Below are positions 17,460 through 25,030 of a stretch of DNA of 64,000 nucleotides, in pieces. The stretch covers positions 1,178,001-1,242,000 of the forward strand of contig CAVZUK010000002.1 of the NCBI GenBank assembly GCA_963778465.1. Reading direction: 5' to 3'. The notes under the pieces are model-generated. The model saw only the letters and a list, made by a program, of their open reading frames with translations, did no database searches and was not told the origin of the DNA. Source of the DNA: CAVZBW01 sp963778465. Lineage in GTDB: Bacteria; Actinomycetota; Acidimicrobiia; Acidimicrobiales; RAAP-2. The translations under genes and the position numbers were made by a program. Numbering within the stretch: position 1 is the first letter of the stretch; the number at the start of each line of letters is the position of its first letter.

Positions 17460-18034
17460 CGTGACCTCCTGGCCCCCCGCCCCGTCCGGGTCGCGGGTCC
17501 ATCCTCGCTCACCACGCCGGCATCGCTCACGAGGCCCGGTTGGTGGCCGCCCGGCGCGTCCCCCGCGTCGCCCGACGCGCCGTTCTCCGGGACTCGTGCA
17601 AAGTCGACGGCCACCCGCTCCAACAGGTCGGCCAGGACGTGCAGGTCGGCAGAGGTCCAGTCGGCAAAGGTCTCGGCGACGATCTCGTCGGTGGCCGCGC
17701 GGTAGGCGAGGAACGCCCGCGTGCCCGACGGCGTCAGCTCGAGGATGCCGGCGCGCCCGTCCGTGTCGTCCGTCCGGCGCGTGACGTAGCCCTCCTTGAG
17801 GAGCTTCTGCAGCTCACGGCTGACGAGCGGCGCCTCGAGATCCGTGCGGCGGGCAGCCTCCGAGGAACGCATCGGTCCCCCCGCATGCAGGGCGGCGAGA
17901 ACGGCGACGCCGGGCCGCGACACGAGCAACCCGGAACGCTCGGCCCGGATCCGGGCGGCCTCCCGGCTGTTGCCGATGCGCCCCACGCGGGTGATCGACT
18001 GGGACACGCGTCGCAACAGGTCCTCGCGGGACAC
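17456..18034 (-). CDS. MarR-family transcriptional regulator
   Basis: 192 aa winged-helix regulator. HTH region GGPMRSSEAARRTDLEAPLVSRELQKLL, then the wing VTRRTDDTDGRAGILELTPSG, typical MarR. The ~45 C-terminal residues are disordered (Gly/Asp/Arg-rich) and longer than usual. It heads a two-gene operon with the SDR and diverges from the amidohydrolase operon at 18107. A -10-like TAGGGT lies 6 nt before its GTG start. Paired TTGA(C/T)CGAGTT repeats between the divergent starts are the likely operator, so it probably represses both directions. Confidence 0.88.
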   Translation of the reverse strand: MSREDLLRRVSQSITRVGRIGNSREAARIRAERSGLLVSRPGVAVLAALHAGGPMRSSEAARRTDLEAPLVSRELQKLLKEGYVTRRTDDTDGRAGILELTPSGTRAFLAYRAATDEIVAETFADWTSADLHVLADLLERVAVDFARVPENGASGDAGDAPGGHQPGLVSDAGVVSEDGPATRTGRGARRSR

Positions 18035-18040
18035 GCCGGC

Positions 18041-18046
18041 ACCCTA
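18041..18046 (-). promoter_or_regulatory. -10 element for the MarR-SDR operon
   Basis: TAGGGT on the minus strand, 6 nt before GTG 18034; leaderless layout. Confidence 0.5.
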
Positions 18047-18055
18047 GCAGAGATA

Positions 18056-18087
18056 GTTGACCGAGTTATTTGATCGAGTTCATCAAC
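18056..18087. promoter_or_regulatory. Candidate MarR operator: direct plus inverted repeats
   Basis: TTGACCGAGTT (18057-18067) is repeated as TTGATCGAGTT (18070-18080), 13 bp apart. TTGAT (18070-18074) also pairs with ATCAA (18082-18086), and GTTGA (18056-18060) with TCAAC (18083-18087). TTGATC at 18070-18075 doubles as a -35 hexamer exactly 17 nt before TAGCCT. Binding here would block the amidohydrolase promoter and probably the MarR promoter. Confidence 0.55.
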
Positions 18088-18092
18088 GGGGG

Positions 18093-18098
18093 TAGCCT
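18093..18098 (+). promoter_or_regulatory. -10 element for the amidohydrolase operon
   Basis: TAGCCT, preceded by TTGATC at a 17-nt spacing and followed after 8 nt by GTG 18107. This is one of the best promoter matches in the window. Confidence 0.6.
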
Positions 18099-18106
18099 CA
18101 CCGGCC

Positions 18107-18982
18107 GTGCCGATGCCCACCGACGTCCCGATCGTCGACCTCATGATCAGCTTTCCCAAGATGGAGGCCTACAAGCAGTACCACTTCCTCCGTCCGATGC
18201 TCCGAGAGGACAGCAGGGATGCCGAGTTCCCGGTCGAGTACATGTTCAAGCAGGTGCCCAACAAGTTGCCCGAGGGCGAGGACCCGATCGGGGTGACCCT
18301 CGGCCTGATGGACCGGTTCGGCATCGCCATCGGCATGATCGGCGTCGGTGGCGAGGACTCGGCGCGAGCGCTCGCCGAGCACCCGGATCGCTTCGTCGGT
18401 TGCCTGGAGGTGGATCCCAACGACGTGACGGGAGCGGTGCGGTCGATCCGCCGCGCACACGACGAGCACGGCATCAAGGCGGTCACGAGCTTCCCGGCCG
18501 GTTGCCATCCTCAGGTGCCCGTGTCGGACGCGAAGTACTACCCCGTGTACCAGACCTGCGTGGACCTCGACATCCCGATCATCGTCAACGCAGGCATCGC
18601 CGGACCCCGGGTGCCGTCGGCCTGCCAGGACGTCGCGCACTTCGACGAGGTCTGCTACGACTTCCCCGAGCTCAAGATCGTGATGCGTCACGGCGCCGAG
18701 CCCTGGGAGGCTCTCGCCGTCAAGCTCATGCTCAAGTGGCCCGGCCTCCACTACATGACCTCGGCGTTCGCCCCCCGCTACTACCCGGCCAAGGTGATCG
18801 ACTACGCCAACACCCGGGGGTCGGACAAGGTGATGTACGCCGGCTACTACCCGATGGGGCTGAGCCTCGAGCGGATCTTCTCGGAGATGCCCGGGGTCCC
18901 GCTGCGCGACGAGGTCTGGCCCAAGTTCCTGGGTCAGAACGCCGCCCGGCTGTTCCAGCTCGACCTCCCCGCCCGTCCGTGA
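18107..18982 (+). CDS. Amidohydrolase-2 family protein
   Basis: 291 aa, TIM-barrel metal-dependent hydrolase/decarboxylase family (ACMSD-like). Visible: an N-terminal VPIVDLMISF where the usual HxH motif would be, so the first metal ligands look altered; GCLEVDPND; VTSFPAGCHPQVPVSD; PIIVNAGIAGPRVPSACQDVAHFDE; and IVMRHGAEPWE with the conserved strand-6 His. The later strand has KVMYAGYYPMGLSLERI where the catalytic Asp/Ser usually lies. Members of this group are common in actinobacterial steroid and lipid catabolic clusters. Its stop overlaps the next SDR gene (GTGA), so it is translationally coupled. Confidence 0.8.
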   Translation: MPMPTDVPIVDLMISFPKMEAYKQYHFLRPMLREDSRDAEFPVEYMFKQVPNKLPEGEDPIGVTLGLMDRFGIAIGMIGVGGEDSARALAEHPDRFVGCLEVDPNDVTGAVRSIRRAHDEHGIKAVTSFPAGCHPQVPVSDAKYYPVYQTCVDLDIPIIVNAGIAGPRVPSACQDVAHFDEVCYDFPELKIVMRHGAEPWEALAVKLMLKWPGLHYMTSAFAPRYYPAKVIDYANTRGSDKVMYAGYYPMGLSLERIFSEMPGVPLRDEVWPKFLGQNAARLFQLDLPARP

Positions 18983-19818
18983 GCCGACCCCTGGCGGGCC
19001 GCCGGGCCCTCGTGACCGGCGCCAGCCGGGGCATCGGTGCGGGGATCGCCCGGCGGCTGGCCGCGGAAGGCGCCGACGTCGCGGTCGTGGCCCGCACGGC
19101 CGAGTCTCACCCGACGCTGCCGGGGAGCCTGCGCGAGACCCGGGAGCGCCTGGAGGGGCACGGCGTGAGGGTCCTGACGCTCGTGGCGGACCTCGGCGAC
19201 GAGGGCCGGCGGGGCCGGCTCGTGCCCGAGGCTGCGGAGGGCCTGGGCGGACCGATCGACATCCTCGTCAACAACGCCGCGGCGGCCATCTACCAGCCGC
19301 TCGTGGATTACCCGCTGCGCCGGCGCCGGCTCACCTTCGAGATCAATTTCCAGGCGCCGATCGACCTGATGCAGGCCGCCATCCCCGGCATGGTGTCCGC
19401 CGGCGAGGGTTGGATCGTCAACCTGTCGAGCGCCACCGGCCGACTCCCCGAGCCTGCCCCACCGGGAGACCCGATCGGGGGGGCGCCGAGCTCGATGGGC
19501 ATCTACGGCGCGTCCAAGGCGGCTCTCAACCGCGTGACCGTGGCCTTGGCCAAGGAGCTGCAGGGGACGGGGGTCCGGGTCAACACGCTCGAACCCCGCG
19601 CCGCGGTGCTGTCCGAGGGTGCGAATGCGCTGGTCGGGGCTACCTTGACCGAGGACCAGATCGAGCGAATGGAGGCCATGGTCGAGGCGGCCGTGGCCCT
19701 GTGTCGATGTGAGCCCGCCCGCACCGGAAGAGTGCACGTGAGCCTCGACCTTCTCGCGGAGCTCGGCGTGCCGGTACGGTCTCTGGACGTGGGCCATCTG
19801 GAGGACGGCGCGCCCTGA
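18979..19818 (+). CDS. Short-chain dehydrogenase/reductase (SDR)
   Basis: 279 aa. Cofactor site TGASRGIGAG at about 13-22, NNAAAA near 95, Ser in NLSSATG and the YGASK pair near 175. VVARTAESHP after the second strand, with Arg, favours NADP(H). An insertion with many prolines (EPAPPGDPIGGAPSS) separates the catalytic Ser from the Tyr. It starts on a GTG overlapping the amidohydrolase stop and is followed 63 nt later by an acyl-CoA dehydrogenase. Likely a step in the same catabolic route; substrate unknown. Confidence 0.87.
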   Translation: MSRPLAGRRALVTGASRGIGAGIARRLAAEGADVAVVARTAESHPTLPGSLRETRERLEGHGVRVLTLVADLGDEGRRGRLVPEAAEGLGGPIDILVNNAAAAIYQPLVDYPLRRRRLTFEINFQAPIDLMQAAIPGMVSAGEGWIVNLSSATGRLPEPAPPGDPIGGAPSSMGIYGASKAALNRVTVALAKELQGTGVRVNTLEPRAAVLSEGANALVGATLTEDQIERMEAMVEAAVALCRCEPARTGRVHVSLDLLAELGVPVRSLDVGHLEDGAP

Positions 19819-19881
19819 TTCGCAAGAGGGACGGGGACCCGGGCGGGCGCACGGGAACCCGCGAGCCGAGGAGGCGAGACC

Positions 19882-21108
19882 GTGGACTTCGATGAAACGC
19901 CGCAGGAGGCGGCCTTCCGTGCCGAGGCGCGCTCCTGGCTGGAGTCGCACGCCAAGGAGAAGGGCAGCGAGATGAAGCTCTCGCTGTATCACGATCCGAG
20001 CCCGGAGGCGGCCGCCGAAAGCGTGCGGCGCAGCAAGGAGTGGCAGCGCACCCTCTACGAGGGGGGTTGGGCCGGCATCACCTGGCCGGCGGAGTACGGG
20101 GGCCGGGGCGGGACCCCCATCCAGCAGATGATCTTCGACCAGGAGCAGGCCCGCTTCGACGTTTCGGCCGGCGCCTTCGCCGTTGGCATCGGCATGGTCG
20201 GTCCCACGCTCATCGCGCACGGCACGGAGGAGCAGAAGAAGCGGTACCTGGAGCCCCTGCTGCGCGGCGACGAGGTGTGGTGCCAGCTCTTCAGCGAGCC
20301 GGGTGCGGGTTCGGACCTGGCCGGGCTGACGACGCGCGCCGTCCGAGACGGGGACGAGTGGGTGGTCAACGGGCAGAAGGTCTGGAATTCCGGGGCGCAC
20401 CACAGCCAACTCGGCATCCTCCTCGCCCGGACCGACCCGACGGTGTCCAAGCACGCGGGCATCACGTATTTCCTCGTCGACATGTCGACCCCCGGCATCG
20501 ACGTGCGGCCCCTGGTGCAGGCCACGGGTGTGGCGCACTTCAACGAGGTGTTCCTGACCGACGTGCACGTGCCTGCGGCCAACGTCGTCGGGGAGGCCAA
20601 CGGGGGCTGGACCGTGGCGCGCACGACCCTGGCCAACGAGCGCACCCTGATCGGCGGCAGCGCGAGCGGAATCAGCTTCTCGGACCTGGCCGAACTGGCC
20701 CGGGTGACCGGGAGTGCGGGCGACCCGGTCGTCCGCCAGGAGCTGAGCCGCAGCTACATCCGCTCCGAGCTGCTCCGGTACATGGGCCTGCGCGTCCGCA
20801 CCGCCCTGAGCCAGGGCCAGTTGCCCGGCCCGGAGAGCTCCGTGATGAAGCTCGCCATCTCCCAGCATGTGTCCCGCAACGGCGACCTGGCCCTGGCCAT
20901 GGAGGGCGCGGCCGGCATGCTCCAGGGGAAGGACGCCCTGGCCGACGGCCTCTGGCAGCAGCAGTTCCTCTCGCAGTGGGGCGTGAAGATCGGCGGTGGG
21001 ACCGACCAGATCCAGCGCAACGTGATCGGCGAACGGGTGCTCGGCCTGCCCGGCGAGCCCCGCCCGGACCGGGGGGTCGCGTTTAACGAGCTGGCAAAGA
21101 ACGGATAG
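19882..21108 (+). CDS. Acyl-CoA dehydrogenase
   Basis: 408 aa flavoprotein that introduces an alpha-beta double bond into acyl-CoA. GGWAGITWPAEYGGRGG at the N-terminal helical domain, WCQLFSEPGAGSDLAGL as the FAD/substrate loop, VNGQKVWNSGAHHSQ in the beta domain, and C-terminal GGGTDQIQRNVIGERVLGLP. The usual catalytic Glu position is not obvious, as in other actinobacterial FadE types of steroid clusters that work as heteromers. GTG 19882 has a GAGGAGGCGAG ribosome site upstream. It lies directly before a P450 gene. Confidence 0.9.
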   Translation: MDFDETPQEAAFRAEARSWLESHAKEKGSEMKLSLYHDPSPEAAAESVRRSKEWQRTLYEGGWAGITWPAEYGGRGGTPIQQMIFDQEQARFDVSAGAFAVGIGMVGPTLIAHGTEEQKKRYLEPLLRGDEVWCQLFSEPGAGSDLAGLTTRAVRDGDEWVVNGQKVWNSGAHHSQLGILLARTDPTVSKHAGITYFLVDMSTPGIDVRPLVQATGVAHFNEVFLTDVHVPAANVVGEANGGWTVARTTLANERTLIGGSASGISFSDLAELARVTGSAGDPVVRQELSRSYIRSELLRYMGLRVRTALSQGQLPGPESSVMKLAISQHVSRNGDLALAMEGAAGMLQGKDALADGLWQQQFLSQWGVKIGGGTDQIQRNVIGERVLGLPGEPRPDRGVAFNELAKNG

Positions 21109-21120
21109 GCTCTCCGAGAA

Positions 21121-21139
21121 ATCGGACACGGTGTCCGAT
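21121..21139. promoter_or_regulatory. Perfect 19-bp palindrome, likely TetR operator
   Basis: ATCGGACAC-G-GTGTCCGAT: nine-base arms, single central base, in the 51-nt gap between the acyl-CoA dehydrogenase stop and the P450 start. A TetR-family gene lies directly after the P450, so autoregulation of the P450-TetR-oxidoreductase unit is the simplest reading. Confidence 0.65.
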
Positions 21140-21159
21140 GGACTGGAGGTAGCGTCAAC

Positions 21160-22386
21160 ATGCCGATCACCGAGGTAGACCTGGCGGATGCCCGCACCTT
21201 CGTCACGGGCGTGCCCCACGAGTACCTGGCCTGGCTCCGGCACAACGATCCCGTCCACTGGAACGACGAGCAGGACGGCCCCGGCTTCTGGGCCGTCACG
21301 AGGTACGCCGACTGCGTGGCGGTCAACCGCGACTACGAGCGGTTCTCCTCGTACCTCAAGTCCTCGATGGTCTACGAGATGCCGGAGGAGGACCTCGCCC
21401 AGCAGCAGATGATGATGGTGAACATGGACCCGCCGATGCACACCCGCTACCGGCGGCTGGTCAACAAGGGCTTCACCCCGCGCACCATCAACGCCCTGGA
21501 GGAGCGGATCCACCGCGAGACCGACGTGATCATCGACCGGGTCTGCGAGAAGGGCTCCTGCGACTTCGTGACCGAGGTGGCGGCGGAGCTGCCCCTCGTG
21601 GTGATCGCCGAGCTGCTCGGCGTGCCCAACGAGGACCGTCACAAGATGTTCGACTGGTCCAACCGCATGGTCGGCAGCGAGGATCCCGAATACCAGGACC
21701 CCGACTCGGTGCCGACGGACGCGGCCATGGAGCTCTTCGCCTACGCGGCCGGGCAGTACGCGGTCAAGCAGGCCAGCCCCCACGAAGATCTCATGAGCGT
21801 CCTGACACAGGTGGAGGTGGACGGCGAGCGGTTGTCCGAGCTCGAGCTCGACCTCTTCTTCATGCTCCTCACGGTGGCGGGCAACGAGACCACCCGGAAC
21901 CTGATCTCCGGCGCGATGCAGGCGTTCTTCGATCACCCCGACCAGTGGCAGCGCCTGCTCGACGACCGCAGCCTCCTCAAGCCCGCCGTGGAGGAGATGC
22001 TGCGCTTCGTCACCCCCGTGATGAACTTCCGGCGCACCGCTACCCAGGACCTCGAGATCTCCGGCGTGCCGATCAAGGAGGGGGACAAGGTCGTCTTCTT
22101 CCATTCCTCCGCCAACCGGGACGAAGAGGCCTTCTCGGATGCCGACCGCTTCGACATCTCCCGCGACCCCAACCCGCACATGGCTTTCGGCGGCGGCGGC
22201 CCGCATTTCTGCCTGGGTGCGAACCTCGCCCGCATGGAGATCCGGGTGATGTTCGAGCACCTGCTCGACCGCGTGCCGGACATCCGTCCCGACGGGGACA
22301 TCCAGCGGCTGCAGTCGCGCTTCATCAACGGCGTCAAGCACCTCCCGGTCGCCTTCACGCCCTCGGCGCCGCGCGTGGGAGCCTGA
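21160..22386 (+). CDS. Cytochrome P450
   Basis: 408 aa soluble bacterial P450. I-helix LLTVAGNETTRNLISGAM with the acid/alcohol pair replaced by Asn-Glu-Thr as in many actinobacterial CYPs; ExxR motif EEMLRF; heme loop FGGGGPHFCLGANLARME with Cys351 as the thiolate ligand. NMDPPMHTRYRRLVNKGFTPR is the C-helix. It resembles the CYP125/CYP142/CYP188 groups that hydroxylate sterol or fatty side chains, but the exact family cannot be fixed by eye. Ribosome site GGAGGT precedes ATG 21160, and a perfect palindrome lies upstream. Confidence 0.92.
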   Translation: MPITEVDLADARTFVTGVPHEYLAWLRHNDPVHWNDEQDGPGFWAVTRYADCVAVNRDYERFSSYLKSSMVYEMPEEDLAQQQMMMVNMDPPMHTRYRRLVNKGFTPRTINALEERIHRETDVIIDRVCEKGSCDFVTEVAAELPLVVIAELLGVPNEDRHKMFDWSNRMVGSEDPEYQDPDSVPTDAAMELFAYAAGQYAVKQASPHEDLMSVLTQVEVDGERLSELELDLFFMLLTVAGNETTRNLISGAMQAFFDHPDQWQRLLDDRSLLKPAVEEMLRFVTPVMNFRRTATQDLEISGVPIKEGDKVVFFHSSANRDEEAFSDADRFDISRDPNPHMAFGGGGPHFCLGANLARMEIRVMFEHLLDRVPDIRPDGDIQRLQSRFINGVKHLPVAFTPSAPRVGA

Positions 22387-22391
22387 CCCAC

Positions 22392-23009
22392 TTGGCGCGC
22401 CGATCGCCCGAGGGGCTGAAGGAGGTCATCCGCGACTACCGGCGCGACCAGATCATCGACGAGGCGCGGCGCCTCTTCGGCGAGCGGGGCACCACCGAGG
22501 TGTCGATGGACGAGATCGCCACGGCCGCAGGCGTGGCCCGCTCGACGGTGTACGTCTACTTTTCGGGCCGCGACGAGCTGCTGCGCTCCTGCCTCCAGCA
22601 GATGTACGGCCAGCTCCAGGAGGAGCTGGCCGAGGGACCCGACGAGGGCGACGAGCCGGTGGCACGCCTGCGGGCCGTCGTGCACGGCGTCCTACGGGTC
22701 ATCGACGAGAGCCCCGCCTTCTTCCGGCTGGCCATGGCCCTCCAGGGGTCGGGAGACCGGGCGGGGCTGGCGGTCGGAGCCGAGCTCTCGGCCATCGGCC
22801 TGGACATGGCGAGCCTCCTGGAGGAGCTGGTCGCCGAGGGGATCGCCCGGGGGGACTTCCGCAAGATCGACCCGGCGCGGGCCGGTGCCCTGATCGGCCA
22901 GCAGCTGTTCGGCGCCATGACCGTGAGGGCGGGAGACCCGTCGGCCCGGCCCCTTGACGCGGAAGTGGAGGACGTCTTCGAGTTCCTCCTGCGCGGTCTG
23001 GCATCGTAG
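22392..23009 (+). CDS. TetR/AcrR-family transcriptional regulator
   Basis: 205 aa. N-terminal HTH: RDQIIDEARRLFGERGTTEVSMDEIATAAGVARSTVYVYFSGRDELL is the TetR consensus, followed by a helical ligand domain. The only reasonable start is TTG 22392, 5 nt after the P450 stop, with GGGAG about 10 nt before it; later in-frame starts would cut into the HTH. It is placed to control the palindrome at 21121-21139. Confidence 0.88.
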   Translation: MARRSPEGLKEVIRDYRRDQIIDEARRLFGERGTTEVSMDEIATAAGVARSTVYVYFSGRDELLRSCLQQMYGQLQEELAEGPDEGDEPVARLRAVVHGVLRVIDESPAFFRLAMALQGSGDRAGLAVGAELSAIGLDMASLLEELVAEGIARGDFRKIDPARAGALIGQQLFGAMTVRAGDPSARPLDAEVEDVFEFLLRGLAS

Positions 23010-23013
23010 GAAG

Positions 23014-23889
23014 ATGCGCTTCGATCTCTGGGTGCCCACCGCCAGCCCGCTCTGCACCGGCGAGCTCCTCGCTCGCCTTGCGGTCGAGGGCGAGCAGCGC
23101 GGCTTCGGCGGGATCTGGGTGGGGGAGCACGTCGTGCTCTTCGACGAGTACGAGTCGAGCTATCCCTACTCGCCGGACGGGCGCATCCCGACCGCTCCGG
23201 GCACCGGCATCCTGGAGCCGCTCAACGCCCTCTCCTACATGGCCGCGGTCACGTCGCGGATCCGGCTCGGCACGGCGGTGTGCCTGCTCCCGCAACGCAA
23301 TCCCGTGTACACGGCCAAGGAGGTCGCCACGGTCGACTGGCTGTCGGGCGGCCGAGTCGACTTCGGCGTCGGGGTGGGCTGGTTGAGGGAGGAATTCGAA
23401 GCCGTGGGGGGCTCGTGGCCGCGCCGGGGCGCCCGGACCGACGAGTACATCGGCCTGCTGCGCACCCTGTGGACCGAGGAGGTGCCGAGCTTCGCCGGCG
23501 ACTTCTATACCCTCGCTCCCTGCAGGTTGGACCCCAAGCCCCGCCAGGATCCCCATCCGCCCGTCCACATCGGCGGGGAGACCGAAGCGGCCCTCCGGCG
23601 GGTCGCTCGCTTCGCCCAGGGCTGGCACACCTTCAACCGTCCCCCCGAGGGCCTGGCCGAGCCGCTGGCCCGCCTCGAGGCGCTGTTGGCGGAGGAGGGC
23701 CGCAAGCGGTCGGACGTCCACGTCACGGTCTGCCCGTACTTTCAGGAGCTCTCGCCGGACCGGGTGGAGGCCTACGCCGCAGCCGGAGCCGACGCAGTCT
23801 CGGCCCTCGTGTTCCCGCCGTCGCCCGACGACGTCGCCCGGACCCTCGACGATCTCGGACCCTGCCTGGAGCGGGCCGCCGCCTGCTGA
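23014..23889 (+). CDS. LLM-class F420-dependent oxidoreductase
   Basis: 291 aa, luciferase-like TIM barrel. RGFGGIWVGEHVVLFDEY at strand 2, SRIRLGTAVCLLPQRNPVYTAKEVATVDWLSGGRVDFGVGVGW is the family signature, then HPPVHIGGETEAALRRVARFAQGWH. In actinobacteria most such proteins use coenzyme F420 rather than FMN; that is family knowledge, not seen in the sequence. It begins 4 nt after the TetR stop (GGAAG ribosome site overlapping the stop) and is last in the co-directional run from 18107. Confidence 0.85.
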   Translation: MRFDLWVPTASPLCTGELLARLAVEGEQRGFGGIWVGEHVVLFDEYESSYPYSPDGRIPTAPGTGILEPLNALSYMAAVTSRIRLGTAVCLLPQRNPVYTAKEVATVDWLSGGRVDFGVGVGWLREEFEAVGGSWPRRGARTDEYIGLLRTLWTEEVPSFAGDFYTLAPCRLDPKPRQDPHPPVHIGGETEAALRRVARFAQGWHTFNRPPEGLAEPLARLEALLAEEGRKRSDVHVTVCPYFQELSPDRVEAYAAAGADAVSALVFPPSPDDVARTLDDLGPCLERAAAC

Positions 23890-23890
23890 G

Positions 23891-23907
23891 CCCCGCCCAG
23901 GGGCGGG
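23891..23907 (+). terminator. GC-rich hairpin after the oxidoreductase
   Basis: CCCGCCC (23892-23898) and GGGCGGG (23901-23907) are perfect arms. No T-run follows, so termination is likely but unproven. Confidence 0.4.
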
Positions 23908-23973
23908 ACCACCACGAATCTCCTCCTTCCGGGACCGGGGCCGGCACCTCTGGTGATTATCCACTAATCCCAT

Positions 23974-23992
23974 GATTGTGTTAAACACGATC
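23974..23992. promoter_or_regulatory. Near-palindrome over the -35 of the sulfate importer
   Basis: GATTGTGT-TAA-ACACGATC, 7 of 8 arm positions pair. It is nested in a wider imperfect repeat, ACTAATCCC (about 23963-23971) against GGGTTAGT. It covers the -35 hexamer TTGTGT, so a bound repressor would switch off the sulfate operon. Confidence 0.5.
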
Positions 23993-24005
23993 GGGTTAGT
24001 AAGGT
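23977..24005 (+). promoter_or_regulatory. Promoter of the sulfate importer operon
   Basis: TTGTGT (23977-23982), 17 nt, TAAGGT (24000-24005), then 7 nt to ATG 24013: a complete promoter in leaderless position. Confidence 0.6.
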
Positions 24006-24012
24006 ATCCGGG

Positions 24013-25026
24013 ATGCTCAGCCACCTCTCTCGATCCCGTTACGTCGCGGCAGGGGCCGCGGCCCTCGTCGCCGCCTGGGTGCTCGGCGCTGCTCCCGCCG
24101 GCGCGGCGCCGTCCGGCAGCGTCACCTTGGTCGCCTACTCGACACCCAAGCCCGCCTACTCCGCGCTGATCACCGCGTTCGGAAAGACGTCGGCAGGACG
24201 CAGCGTCACCTTCAGCCAGTCCTACGGGCCGTCGGGCACGCAGGCGACGGCGGTGGCCAACGGACTGCCGACCGACGTGGCCAACTTCTCGCTCGAGCCC
24301 GACATGGAGAAGCTGGTCAAGGCGGGTCTCGTCTCCTCCTCCTGGGACCAGAACGCCACCAAGGGCATGGTGACCAACTCGGTCGTGGCCTTCGTCGTTC
24401 GCAAGGGCAACCCCAAGCACATCACCGGCTGGAGCGACCTCACCAAGCAGGGCGTCCAGGTCATCACCCCCAATCCCTTCAGCTCGGGCAGCGCCCAGTG
24501 GAACCTGCTCGCCGCCTACGGCGCCCAGCTCAAGCAGGGCAAGAGCGAATCGCAGGCCTCCACCTACCTCGACTCGCTGCTCAAGAACACCGTGGCCCAG
24601 CCGAGCAGCGCCAGCACCGCGCTGCAGACGTTCCTCGGCGGCCAGGGCGACGTGCTCTTGGACTACGAGGACGACGCGCTGTACGCCCAGCGGTCGGGCG
24701 AGGCGATCTCGGTGATCATCCCGCCCCAGACGATCCTCATCCAGAACCCGATCGCCGTGCTCAAGAGCTCGCAGAACCCGAGGGCGGCCAAGGCCTTCGT
24801 CTCCTACCTGCTCTCGCCGGCCGGCCAGAAGGTCTGGGGCCAGCAGGGCTACCGCCCGGTCCTCGCCTCGGTGGCCAAGCAGTTCAACTTCCCCCAGCCC
24901 AAGAGCCTCTTCACGATCGACTACCTCGGAGGCTGGACGACGGCGCGCGCCAAGTTCTTCGACCCGACGACGGGCATCGTGGCCAAGGACGAACAGAGCC
25001 TCGGCGTGTCCACCGCCAGTAGCTGA
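24013..25026 (+). CDS. Sulfate ABC transporter substrate-binding protein
   Basis: 337 aa periplasmic-type binding protein (Sbp/CysP family). Signal peptide: basic MLSHLSRSR, hydrophobic AAGAAALVAAWVLGA, Ala-rich cleavage region AGAAP; no lipobox cysteine is evident, unlike many actinobacterial SubI lipoproteins. Mature part has VTLVAYSTPKPAYSALI, FSQSYGPSGTQA and NFSLEPDMEKLV, VITPNPFSSGSAQWNLLAAYG, and DYEDDALYAQ. First gene of the four-gene operon for sulfate (or thiosulfate/molybdate) uptake; 4 nt separate it from the permease gene. Confidence 0.9.
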   Translation: MLSHLSRSRYVAAGAAALVAAWVLGAAPAGAAPSGSVTLVAYSTPKPAYSALITAFGKTSAGRSVTFSQSYGPSGTQATAVANGLPTDVANFSLEPDMEKLVKAGLVSSSWDQNATKGMVTNSVVAFVVRKGNPKHITGWSDLTKQGVQVITPNPFSSGSAQWNLLAAYGAQLKQGKSESQASTYLDSLLKNTVAQPSSASTALQTFLGGQGDVLLDYEDDALYAQRSGEAISVIIPPQTILIQNPIAVLKSSQNPRAAKAFVSYLLSPAGQKVWGQQGYRPVLASVAKQFNFPQPKSLFTIDYLGGWTTARAKFFDPTTGIVAKDEQSLGVSTASS

Positions 25027-25030
25027 CGCC

